Positions 10,901 to 23,400 of a DNA stretch of 64,000 bases are shown piece by piece. The stretch is from Ovis canadensis (taxonomy: Eukaryota; Chordata; Mammalia; Artiodactyla; Bovidae). The position numbers and the translations under genes were made by a program. Under the pieces are notes generated by a model, which was not told where the DNA came from, did not search any database, and was given only the letters and a program-made list of their open reading frames with translations. The DNA lies in contig NC_091246.1 in NCBI RefSeq assembly GCF_042477335.2, forward strand, positions 252,741,001 to 252,805,000. The letters are read 5' to 3'. Positions within the stretch are counted from its first letter, which is position 1. Each line of letters opens with the position of its first letter.

Positions 10901-13900
10901 GCAGAAAAGGGGAATACATCATAAAATTCATCAAATTACAGGGTGGGGGAACCTTAGAGCTATGAATGCAGGGTGTCAGGATGGGAGTGAAGGAACAGCT
11001 CTTCCTAGGAGGTAGAAGCATGGGTGGGGAGCTCTCTTCTGGGTGTGGTGGGACGCCCCCCGCAGCCCCCCACCGGCACCAGTGTGATGGCCCCGTGAAC
11101 TTTGAGTGTGGCTTGATGTTTTAAGGACTTTGTTTCCTTTCTTTTGTCCATCCGACAACTCGGGAGAAATGATCCTTGGTGGGCAGGGAGATTCTTGCAC
11201 ATCATAGGTGTGCCATAAATATTTTTCTTAGTGAGGGAGTTATTCCAAGATAAGGAGCCGATCTTTGCTAGTACCTATTTATCTTTGATGAATTCCCAAA
11301 TAGGGAAGTGCTGTTTGAGGTGATTCATCACTCACATTAGCACCTTCAGGACGTGGAGCTTGCTTTTTGGCTCCCATGTTGATTTGGCAAGTGAGCTGAG
11401 TCTAGACTCTGTTTACGCTTCCCTTCCTAGGCTGATAGTTCTTGTTGGAGAATTAACTTACTGTGGAAACTTTTAAAGCACATTGCTCTCTTTTTTCCAT
11501 TTAAGAACATACATTTTAGTGTTTTCCTTTGCCGCCTTGTTTCATGGGTTGCGATTAGCATCTAATGCAGTGAAGAGAATGACATTAATGTGTCTAGCTT
11601 TTAGACATAACTGGGCTCCAGATTTTCACTGAAGAGCCCATTTCTTCTGGTAGAGATAAAGGATGTGGTTAAAGGTCACTTTGTCGTGATCTAACTATAT
11701 ATCCTGGGGATGTGGGGAGTGGGGTGGAGGACTCTAGTGCCTGGAGAATTTTGGATTTTAGCACCCGTCAGATGGTTTCTTCCCTTGAAATGTTTATTCT
11801 TTTTAAGTTGGCCTGGCTTGGTCTTCAGAAGGCGTCACTGTAGTCTGTATTCCCACTGACAGTGTTTTGAGCACCCTGCTCTACCCTCTTTTGACTGGCT
11901 TGTGGCATTAGTAGCTTTTGGTCTTTGTTAATTATCAGTACAGGACACAGTGGTATCCTTTTTTATTTTTACTTGTATTTCTTAAATTCTAAGTGAGTTT
12001 TAAAGTGTTTTCTGTTTGTTAGCCTTTGCCACTTACTGAGCCTGGTACCTCTAATCTCCACTTTCTCAATTTGAATACCAGAGAACACCAAAACCAAATA
12101 AAGAAGAGAATGGCTGCTAACCCCAGCTCAGTATCCCCACCTAACCCTCCAATCCCACCCATCCCCCCAAAACTAGCACATTAGTAATTACATGTGTAAA
12201 ATCGATAAGAAGGCAAGGAAAGTTAACTTAATGGTTATGAAATAGATGTTCAAACCAAACAGTTTTTAAATCCCTTTTGGCTGGCCTCGGTAAAGGAACT
12301 TCCAAAGCCTTATCAAACTGACAGTTGTCTCCACTCTTGGGTGAACAGGTTAGAACTAAAATACAGGGATGGTAACAGGGCTTACCAAGTAGCATTGCTA
12401 CGAAGATTAAGTCAGGTAATGCCTGTAGAGGGGTAGAGTATCTGGCCTGTAGTAAGCAGTAAATAAATGTTGGTTTTTGTTGCAGTGAATCCGAAATCCT
12501 GCACCACGAGAAGCAGTACGAGCCATTCTACTCCTCCTTTGTTGCACTTTCCACGCACTACATCACAACAGTTTGCAGCCTCAGTAAGTATTCCGCTCTT
12601 GCCATTCCCTCGTAAGGGCTCGCGAGTGGGGAATTGTGTGTCCTCTCGTCTGAACAAGCTGTTAATGACGCCTGTATTTTAGTTCTAACCTGTTCACCCA
12701 AGAGTGGAGACAACTGTCAGTTTGATAAGGCTTTGGAAGTTCCTTTACCGAGGCCAGCCAAAAGGGATTTAAAAACTGTTTGGTTTGAACATCTATTTCA
12801 TAACCATTAAGTTAACTTTCCTTGCCTTCTTATCGATTTTACACATGTAATTACTAATGTGCTAGTTTTGGGGGGATGGGTGGGATTGGAGGGTTAGGTG
12901 GGGATACTGAGCTGGGGTTAGCAGCCATTCTCTTCTTTATTTGGTTTTGGTGTTCTCTGGTATATGAAGGGATTTCAACTTCAGTTCCCCATCTTTTAAG
13001 CTTTTCTCCCCCTAAAGTAACCAGTCCCTTACTTTCCACTATTTCTGATACCTAGCATTTTCATTTTCCCTCCAAGCCTGATTCATGTAGTTCTGAAGAA
13101 TTCGAATTATTTGTTTACTTAAACAATTTGCTAAGCAAGCAAAATGAAAGGAAGTTAGAGGGTTGCTGAGTAATCTTTCGGTGTCCAGTGCTATTTATTC
13201 TAGGCACTGGCCACCAGTGTAAGAGTCACTTTTAGCTTGGAGAACCTTTGAGTGGGAAGCCCACTGCAGAAACAGAAAGGAGAGGTAGTATGTTCTAGTG
13301 GGGAGCAGCATGAGCTTTAGAGCCAGACATCTGGATTTGATTCTAGCTGCATGACTTGGGCAAATCATTTAACCTCTCTATGGTTTACTTTCCTTATCTT
13401 TTTTTTTTTTAAAAAGAGAAGTTAACAATATCTATCTCATAGCATTGGTTTGAGGATTAACTGGATTAATATATTTGAAGTGCTTGTTACTTCCTGTGAT
13501 GTATTTCCTATTATAATTATCTTAATTTCTAGTAAATATAGGATAATTTGATCTAGAAGCGACTGATGATTATCAGTGCCAAGATGCCTTTGTTTGCCTG
13601 ATGGATTGTCGATTCTGATAGAATGATACTGGGGATGTTGGACATATGGAGCTCAAAACTTGCTTGGCACCTTGACTGTGAGGCTGAAGAGTGTTATAGC
13701 AGCCTGAGGTTAAGTAAAGCTCATTCCTTTCTCAGTTCCCCGGAATCAGCTTCAGTCTGTGGCGGCAGCCTGTAAAGTCCTGATTGAATTTTCTCTCCTG
13801 CGTTTGGAGAATCCAGATGAGGCGTGCGCTGTGTCCCAGGTAAGAGTGGTGGGCCCGTTTCTGGCCCTTATTTTGAGGTAGGCTTGTGACTGACCCGTGG

Positions 13901-16900
13901 AATGGTGGAGAAGGGATGGCGTAGCGCAGGGATTGGTGCCTTTCTCTGTAACGGGCTGTGCGGGAGATCATTTGCTGGCCATCCGGTCTCTAGTAAACTC
14001 TGGCTTTGCAGCGTGAAAGCAGCCATAGGCAATGCGTAAACGGGCGCGCAGCTGCGGGCCAGTCACACTCATTCACAAAAACAGTGGGCTGACTGGGGCA
14101 TGGCTTATCAGCCTCTGGCATAGAGGGCTGCGAGATCTTGTCCAGGATTGCAGAGATACATGACCATGGGGGCCAGGCAGGTAGCAGGAAATGAGTCAGG
14201 TATGCTGGTTGAGAGGGTGTGTGACCAGCTATCAAGGGGTCAGTCACTGGCTCCAGCTGATCTTGTGAATTATTGAAAGAGTTACATAAGAAATCTGGAT
14301 TGGTATGTTAAACCTTCCATGTTTTAAAAAGTTAGCCATAACTTCAAATTTAAACAACACCGACATCACTGTGAGACCAGTAAGAGGCCTGCAAGCAGGT
14401 GTGGTCTGAGGATCATCAGCTTGTGACCTCTGCTTCCTGAGTTTGCAGTTCTTGGTTCGAACCTAAATTTGGTTTTGTGCCGGCTAGAGGTCCTTAAAGA
14501 ATAGAACCCCTAAGAGGCCTGTTTGATGTAACCCAGAGGCGGCCTCTCTAACAGGCACTGGAATCTGCTTTCTTCTCAGAAACACTTGATCCTCCTCATC
14601 AAGGGCCTGTGCACTGGCTGCAGCCGGCTCGACAGAACCGAGATCATCACGTTCACAGCGATGATGAAGTCGGCCAAGCTGCCCCAGACAGTGAGGACAC
14701 TCTCCGATGGTGAGCGCGCCTTCGCCAGACTCGGCTTCCTGGCCACTCCCCTTGCCAGCTAGTTCCTCTTTTGTCTGCTAGTGACACTCCCTCGTCGCTC
14801 TCTTGTTTCGTATTTTATAGTGGAAGACCAGAAAGAACTGGCCTCACCAGTAAGCCCAGAGCTGAAGCAGAAGGAGGTCCAGATGAATTTTTTGAACCAG
14901 CTAACGTCAGTTTTCAACCCTAGAACTGTAGCATCATCACCTGTAGGTCCACAGACTCAGGTGAGTTACTTCAGTCAAAGGACCTCATCTTGTAGGATTT
15001 GTTAAGATGATAATACTAGAAAAAACAGCTAACAAATGCATTTTAGATTTGTGATATAAAATGATGTACCTGCCAAGGGTAGAAAGAAAGTTGAAGAATA
15101 CTAACTGAAAATAAGTAGCATTCACCTCAATTCCTTCTGTCCACAGTTATTACTATTTGTTTTAATAATACATTTATTTATATTTATATTTTTGACCATG
15201 CCTCATGGCATGTGGAATCTTAGTTCCCTGCCAGGGATCGAACCCATGCCCTTGCATTGGAAGCATGGAATCTTAATCAGTGGGCCACCAGGGAAGTCTC
15301 CAGTGATTACTATTTTGATGACCATTCTTCTGACAATTTCTCAGTCAAGTAGACAAAGAGCCTGTACTCCTACAGGAAAAGGCATCGCTCTGTGCTAGTT
15401 ACAGAATATATTTAAAGCTATATATTCCACCACCTCCCACCCTCCCGCTGGGGAGTCTGACAAGTTTCCTCGGAGCAGCTGTAGTTTGTACAGTTGGTTC
15501 TACTGTGAACTTGAGGACGACAATCAACAGATGACAGTATCTTCTTGTTTTTTAATTTATTTTTTGGTCACATCACCCATGGCATGTGGGATCTTAGTTC
15601 CCTGAATAGGGATTGAACTTGGGGCCCTTGCCTTGGGCATGTGGAGTCTTAACCACTGGACCACCAGGTAAGTTCCAAGGTGCTAGTATCTTCATAGGCC
15701 TTTCACATTCTTTGTTTCTCTTCAGGCGGAAGGAGAAAGTGATGAGCAGTCATCCACAGATCAAGCTTCTGCTATCAAAACCAAGAATGTGTTCATAGCT
15801 CAGAATGTGGCTAGTCTTCAGGAACTTGGTAAGACTCTGTTGTCAAAAAGCTAGTTTCTCTGCTTTCAAAAATTCCTTAAGTGGAACAGAATCAAGCAGC
15901 AGAAACCTGTTTGTAAGGTTGAGCCTTTTCATTAATTCAGGTGGCTCAGAGAAGCTCCTGCGTGTGTGTTTGAACCTGCCCTATTTCTTGCGCTACATCA
16001 ATCGGTTTCAAGATGCAGTGTTGGCCAATTCTTTCTTTATCATGCCTGCAACAGTAGCGGATGCCACTGCTGTCCGTAATGGGTAAGGTGCTCCAGGGCG
16101 CGTGTGCTCTACGCTTTAAAACTGTTCTCCGAAAGGGGGAAACCGGTTTGTTTTTATGGCATGCCCGCTTCCTTTACCAGATTATAGAAGCAAGTGAGTC
16201 AGAGACACTTCTGTTTATCCTCTGTTGTGTTCCAGTTTTCATTCTCTGGTGATTGATGTAACCATGGCCTTGGACACCCTTTCGCTACCTGTGCTGGAGC
16301 CTCTCAGCCCTTCCCGTCTGCAGGATGTAACAGTGCTCAGCCTTAGCTGTCTGTACGCAGGTGAGGAGGTGCATCCGATCATTTCCTCAGCCGCACAGAC
16401 TTTCTGGCAACCGTGAGGTCCTTCTGCGCACTCTCTCCCCCTTTGCTTAGTCCCTTCCCCAAGGGCCATCTAGTGTCTCCTCTAGGTGGAATGAGGTCTC
16501 AGTAGGAGTTCTGTGAATTCCCTTAAAGCTCAACTGCTGCTGTTGTGTTATGTGGATATTTGATTTCATAGTGCGTGCACATGTAAGTGAGTGTCTGCTG
16601 TGTGAGAAGCAAAATGCTAAGTGCTTTGGGGATATTGTGATGAGCAATATGTAATCCTTGCTCTCAAGGAGCCTATACCTGAGCAGTGGAGGACAGATTG
16701 CACCGCAGAGTGTGATATGGAACAGGAGATGCTAAAGGCAGTAGAGATTCTAGGACATCATGGGCATGCAGAGAGGGGAGAGATGGCGCTTTGCTGTGGG
16801 GCAGATTTGAGGAAGCCGCCTGGAACAGGTGGTATCTGTTTATATTGATAAATACAATGAGTGTTTTTCTCCATGCTCCCACAAAATCCCCTCCCTTCCT

Positions 16901-17366
16901 GTTGATCATGCTGCCTTAGAAGTGGGGCCTGACAGCTGGTGTTTATGCTTTTTTAAGTTATTGTTGCAGTGACTTTTTAACCCAAATCACTGATCCTGGT
17001 TTTAAAACCGTAGTCCTGGTATGTCTTGGGAGGCCCAACAATTTCCGATGTTTACTGGGTTCTGTGAGTGAGGGTTTGAATAGTCGTAGAAACCTGACCT
17101 TGGGAGCGTGAAGAAATTGCTGAGGTTAATTATCTCCCCACATTCTTTGAATGGCTTTATTATAAACATCTCTGTGTAAATAGGCACGTAAAGATAAAGG
17201 CACTTTCACTGGGGAAGGCAGTAGTCACAGAGGGGTTCTGTCGATGTATGTTGCAGGGCAGGTAGGATTTCAGCTTGGCTGTCCCTCGGCCAGAGGCAAA
17301 AAGCAGGACCAAAGGTATCCTGGTATTTGGGGAAACATTTTGAGAGAGAGAGAGACAGAGAGAGAC

Positions 17367-17447
<81 letters not shown>

Positions 17448-20400
17448 CTAGTGGGTGTTCTACAGCTGGGAAGAAGGTACAGCCTCCTCAAAGAGGGCTT
17501 CAAAATGCAGCCTCAGTGATTTGGACCATATCCTATAGACAGTCGAGGCTGTTGCAGATTTTGAAGAGTGGTATGATCTGAGCTGTGCTCTGGAGGGCAC
17601 ACTGGAGCAGTAGTCCACAGGTGTCTGCTCTGGGGAGACCGGGGAGGCTGGGAGATCTGCTGGGAGGAAGTTTCGGTCGTTTGGGGAAGACACACGCAGG
17701 GCCTGAACGAGAGCAGAGCTGTGGGGGAGAGCGCTGAGGCTGCCTGGGAGCAGGCTTGCTCTCCAAGCCCATTCCCAGTGTTTACTTGCAGTTCTCGGGC
17801 TCTGAGTTTTGCAGTTTTAAGTTTGGGGCTCATGAAGTTCAATTTTCAGGGTGTTTCTTGAATATCCTGTGCATCTCATTGTGCTTTGTAGATAAGAATT
17901 AAGAGTCCTTAAAAATTCTTAGTTGTTAAGGGAACTCCCTGGTGGTGTCGTGGTTAAGACTCCGCGCTTTCACTGCCCGGGTGCTGGTTCAGTCCTTGGT
18001 TGGGGAGCTAAGATCCCACATGCCTTGTGGGCACAGCCCCAAAAAAGTTCTTCGTTGTTTTAAAGAGCCCCCAGATTTGGTTTGTTACTGAAATTTGATC
18101 ACTTGGGATTTGAAGTAAAGAAAGGGATTTGGCCTAGAGGTTTTTGAGAAATACTAAGTGTGAGATTCTCTTTTTAATCATTGTAAAATTTTAAAAATAT
18201 ATTTTGAAAGTAATTTCAGGTTTTAAAAACTTACTTGTTTATTTATTTACTTTTGACTGTGCTGGGTCTTTGCTGTGGTGCAGGCTTTTTCTCTGGGTAT
18301 GGAGAGCCTGCTTCTCCCGGCGTCTCTCATGGAGCGCAGCTTCGATAGTTGCGGCTCGTGGGCTCTTAGAGGACACGCCCGGTAACTGTGGAGCACGGGC
18401 TTAGTTACTCTGCAGCATGTGGGGTCTTCTGGACCAGGGATTGAACCCAGGAACCTGCATTGGAAGGCAGATTCTTAACCACTGAGCCACCAGGGACGTC
18501 CTAGATTTCATTTTTGAAGCAGCTTTAGGTTTGCAGAAAAATGCAGCGTTCCCAAACTCTGCATCTGGAACAGTCCAGAGTTCTGTCCCCATACACTGCC
18601 TCACCCCCGTGTGCAGTTCCCTTGTTAACTGCGTTCATAGGTTGCCTTTGTTGTAACTGATGGTCCAGCACTGCCGTGTAACTAACTGAAGTCTGGGGTT
18701 CACTACATTGGGCTCCTTCTCCACATGCAGTTCCGTGGTTTATGACGTTGAGACAGGGTCTTTTCAATGCCTTCCAGATGCCTGACGTTCCATGTGCGGT
18801 CCCTCCCTCTACCTCTCCCCCAACCCCGGCCCCTAGAAGCTGCTGACCTTTTACTGTCTCCACAGTTCCCTTTCCCAGAGAGTCCTGTTGTCAGAATCAT
18901 CACCTTTTCAGACTGGCTTCTTTTGCTTGCGGGTGGGGCAGGGGGTTTCAGGACCTCCCCGTTGGTACCAAAATCCATGAATGCTCAAGTCCCGTGTGTG
19001 AAAATGGTGTGCTGTCGTTGGCCTTAGCATCTGCAGACTGCCCATCCCCAGATTCCACCAGCCGCATGTTCGGATGCAGGACCTGCAGGTGTAGAGGGCC
19101 TGCTGTGTGCAGTTAGGCTTCCTCTCGTCTTTTTGTGCCTTGGGAGCTGTTACTTGTCCTGTTTTCAGTCACTCAGTTGCGTCCGACCCTTTGCGACCCC
19201 ACAGACTGCAGCACGCCAGGCTTCCCTGTCCTTTACTGTCTCTTGGAGTTTGCTCAGACTCTTGTCCATTGAGTCAGTGATGCCATTCCTTATCTGGATA
19301 CGCCACAGTTTATTGATTGGTTTATTGATTTATCATTGATTATTAGAGGACATCTTGATTGTTCCCATTTGTTGACAGTTGTGACTGCAGGTACCATACA
19401 CATTTGTGTACAGGTGTTTGTGTGGGTGGAAGTTTCAGCTCGTCTGGGTAGATATATCTGGGAGTGCGCTTGTTGGATCATGCAGTCACACTTTTTGCTG
19501 TTGTTCAGTCACTCAGTCGTGTCTGACCCTTTGCAACCCCGCGGGCTGCAGCACGCCAGGCTTCCCTGTCCTTCACTGTCTCCCAGATTTTGCCCAGACC
19601 CATGTCCACTGGTTGGTCCCTGGTGGGATTTCAGCAGTCAGATCAGGGACTTGCTTGTGGGTGGCTGTGTCTCTGTGCCTCAGCTCCTTGGAGTGTGTGT
19701 CTCTCTCCTCAGGTGTGAGTGTGGCCACTTGCATGGCCATCCTTCACGTGGGCAGCGCCCAGCAAGTGCGGACAGGCTCCACGAGCTCCAAAGAGGAAGA
19801 CTACGAGAGTGACGCTGCCACGATCGTCCAGAAATGCGTAAGCCCTGCCGCTGGGGACGGGGAGCCCTGCGTATTCAGTCGAGGGAATATGGCGGCTTCT
19901 GCTTTGTTGCTCACTAGAGGGAAGGGGATAGAGTGCTCTCCGTACCCCTCCACCTTGAGTGGTCGGCCTGAGAGGAAGGCCCCCTGCTTGCTTGTTTGGC
20001 AGTTTGGTTAGCTGTGCAGGAAGCGCTGCGACTTTGTGGTGGCGGTGAACTTTGTGAGAGATGAGTCACTCAGTCAGCAAGTGTATAGAACGGCTTGCGG
20101 TATTGGGTCAGTGCACCTTCAGTGGAGCCAGATGTTAGACACAAGGGTTTCTGAAGAGACAAGTGGATTGGATGAACAAGTGTGATAGAAAGTGATTGGA
20201 CGTGGTCCTGGGTATGTTGCTTTAGATGGGGTGGAGGGGACACGTTTGAGAAGGTGTTGTGAGCTGAATGAAAAGACAGAGTCAGCGTCACATGAGGATC
20301 AAGGAAATTGTGATGAACCGTGCCATTGGAAGTGGCTTGAGGGTACTGAAGTCTTCAAGCTAGGCTGTTTTGGGTAGGAGTTAGCGTTTATAATGAGCTG

Positions 20401-23400
20401 TGTCACCTTGCTCAGATCGCTGTGTGTGTTTACTTTTGGACAGCTTGAAATCTATGACATGATTGGACAGGCAATCAGCAGTTCCCGCCGGGCCGGTGGT
20501 GAGGTAAGACGTCTCTGCCTCTGCTTTCCCTGTAGTCTCTAAGAGGTGTAGCCTGTGGCCTCTCTGTCTGTATGTGTATATTTTGTGCCTTTTTCAACAG
20601 CACTATCAGAACTTCCAGTTGCTGGGTGCCTGGTGTTTGTTGAACAGCCTTTTCCTCATACTGAACCTCAGTCCTACTGCCTTGGCTGACAAGGGGAAAG
20701 AGAAAGATCCACTGGCCGCTCTCCGAGTCAGAGACATCCTTTCTCGCACCAAAGAGGGCGTGGGCTCTCCGAAGCTGGGGCCCGGGAAAGGGTATGTGTC
20801 CATTTGATGCCGCTTGTGTTGTGCTCTCCTGCCGTCGTCTGTTGATGGGGAGCTGGTGTCACTCCTCTCATCTCCATAGCAACAGGAAAGTTTGCCTCCG
20901 TCCAGTGGATGTGAACAACGAAGAGGACAACTGGAGTTCACTGTCTCTGTAGCATAGCTATGTGATGTTGGGTGAATCGCTCATTCTTTCCAGTCTTGTT
21001 TCCTTCTCCGTAAGAGGGAGAAAATACTTGTGTAATACACGTTTTAGGACTTTCGTGAGGTTCCAGCTAGGGAAGAAAAGTGCTTCTCTGTTGTAAAATG
21101 GGCTCGTTTGACTTGGAGTTGGTTATGCACTTGCACGTTTAACCTTTAACGTGAGGATTCGGTCTGGCCTCATAGCTTGCTTACTGAAACATTTGCTGCT
21201 CTTTTGATGAAGTCTGGACAGAAACCCTTGCTTGCCAGGAAAAAGTTAGAGACATGATTTCTGTGTTGTTGAGGTTTCATTTTTGAAGCCCAGGCTTATT
21301 TCTGGATTTCATTTATTTTTTTCAGTGCTCTATCCAGGCATTGAGGTGCCACTCAAAGCAATCTCCTTGACTTTATAGAGTTTTGTTTTCTCTTTTTAAA
21401 AATAGCGTGGTTTATCTGAGGCTGTGCTGCATCTCCGCTGCTGTGGTGTGCAGGCCTCTCGTTGCCGTGGCCTCTCTTGTTGCAGAGCACGGGCTCAGGA
21501 GTTGTGGTGCGTGGGCTTAGTTGCCCGGCATGTGGCATCTTCCTGAGTCAGGGATCAAACCCGAGTCTCCTGCACTGGCAGGCAGGTTCTTTACCACTGA
21601 GCCACCAGGGAAGCCCTGGAGTTTATTTTTTAACTGGAGAACAGTGAGCAATCAGTAGTTTTATAATAAACAGTAGGTTTATAATTGAACAGTAGGTTTA
21701 TCATGGCATGAGTGCTGGGAAGAAAAGCCAGAACAAGGGGTCAGGAACCGCCAGGGCCTGTTGTTTTAGTTAGCATGGTCGGGAAAGGGCTCTGAAAACA
21801 AGATGTAGATGTGAAGTGACAGATGAACCTCGAAAATATTTGAGGTAGAATTGTTCAGGTCTCGAGGTGGAAGTATGGTTGGCATTTTGAAGGATCAGCA
21901 AGGTCAGAGTGTCTAGAGCAGAGAAATTGAGGAGGAGAGTGGTAGAAAATCCAGTCAGAGAGGTTACCAGGGCCAGATCACCTTGGGCCAGGTGTAAGCT
22001 GTAGGTATGAGAGGGTTTGCAAGAGCGGAGTGATAAGATCTGAGTTGTTACTGACTGAGAACCCAGCCCCCCTGCAGAGAATAGACTGTATGTAGGGTTG
22101 TAAGGCAAGAGGGAGCGAGAACAGGTGGGAGGCTCACGCCTCTGAGCAAGCGAGGAGGGGTTTGGAGTCTGGTGGTGCTGGGAAAGGCAGGGAGAATGAG
22201 TCATGTTGGAAAATGATAGGATTTGCTGGTGGCTTGCATGTTGAGTGTGAAAAATATATCAGAAGTTTTTGGCATGAGCATCTGGAATTGTGTAATTTAC
22301 TGAGAGAGGGAACACCAGTTTAGGAATAGATTGAGTGACAGGAAGGGGAAGAAATGAAGAATTTCATCTGGGCCATGCTGCTTTTGAGAGGACCGGTAGG
22401 CTCTCTGTGAGATGCTGAGTAGGCACTTGGGTATGTGAGTCTCGAGTTCAAGGAGGAAGTCGAATTCTGGACCTGAGCGACTTATTCACTACCTTCTCTG
22501 TCCCAGGCTCTGTATGAGTTCTGGAATGCTGCAGTGGACAAACAAAATAGACGTTCTGAAGAGAGAAGAAGTCGATATTCATGCAAATACATGTCAGATT
22601 GTGTCTAGAGAGTATTATAATAAGGGCATTTGACCTGGCTAGAGAAATAAGGCAGGCTTCCCCGAGGAAGTGTACTGAGCTGGAGTCTGAAACAGGCATT
22701 GAGATCGTAGGCAGTAGACACCAGGCAAAGTGGGGAGGTGAGCCTGTTCCAGAGAGAGCAGCGGCTTGTGATTTTTGAGTGTCTGTTGTTATACTTGGCA
22801 TTGTGAAGGAAATGCCAACAGGTGTATCCTTGGAAGCTGAAGAAACGTAGAAAAAGCAGTTGTAGTTTCCTGAGGTTTAAAAGGAATGTATATACATTGT
22901 GTAGGTAGCAAGTCATAAGAAAGCAAAAAAAACAAATCATCAAAAAATCATCTACCACCCAAATTGGTAAACATTGTTCCAGACATTTTTCTGTGCACAG
23001 ATGTTACACAGGTATCTGTAAGAAAATAGGATCACTGATACTACATATCGTAGGCATTTTCAGTGACACAGTTATAGATCTATGTTGTTAATGGCTGATG
23101 GTATTCCGCTTTATAAATATGCCATAGTTAACCGATTAACTTTTCAAACACTTATTTAGGTTGTGCCATATATCTTGTTTTGATAAAGTGTGCTTTAATA
23201 ATCCTTCTGAAACAAATCTCTGTGCACTTGTTCAGTTATCCCCTTGGGGTCAGTTTCTAGAAGTTTGATTGTGTGGACAAAGGGCATTCTGATCTAGTAA
23301 TGGCACTCTGGCGTGCCACACATAGCTCCCGGCTATGTGTGTTACGCCGCTGCCCGCCGTCCTCTCTGCTAGTGGGTGGCTTGGTCTTCCTGTGCGCTGA

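Noticed and set aside
19336..20011. Long sense frames of 158 and 201 codons around exon 9
   Set aside because: One of them reads the true exon 9 frame and runs into flanking BovB and L1 sequence. Only 19713-19837 has splice borders and matching phase.
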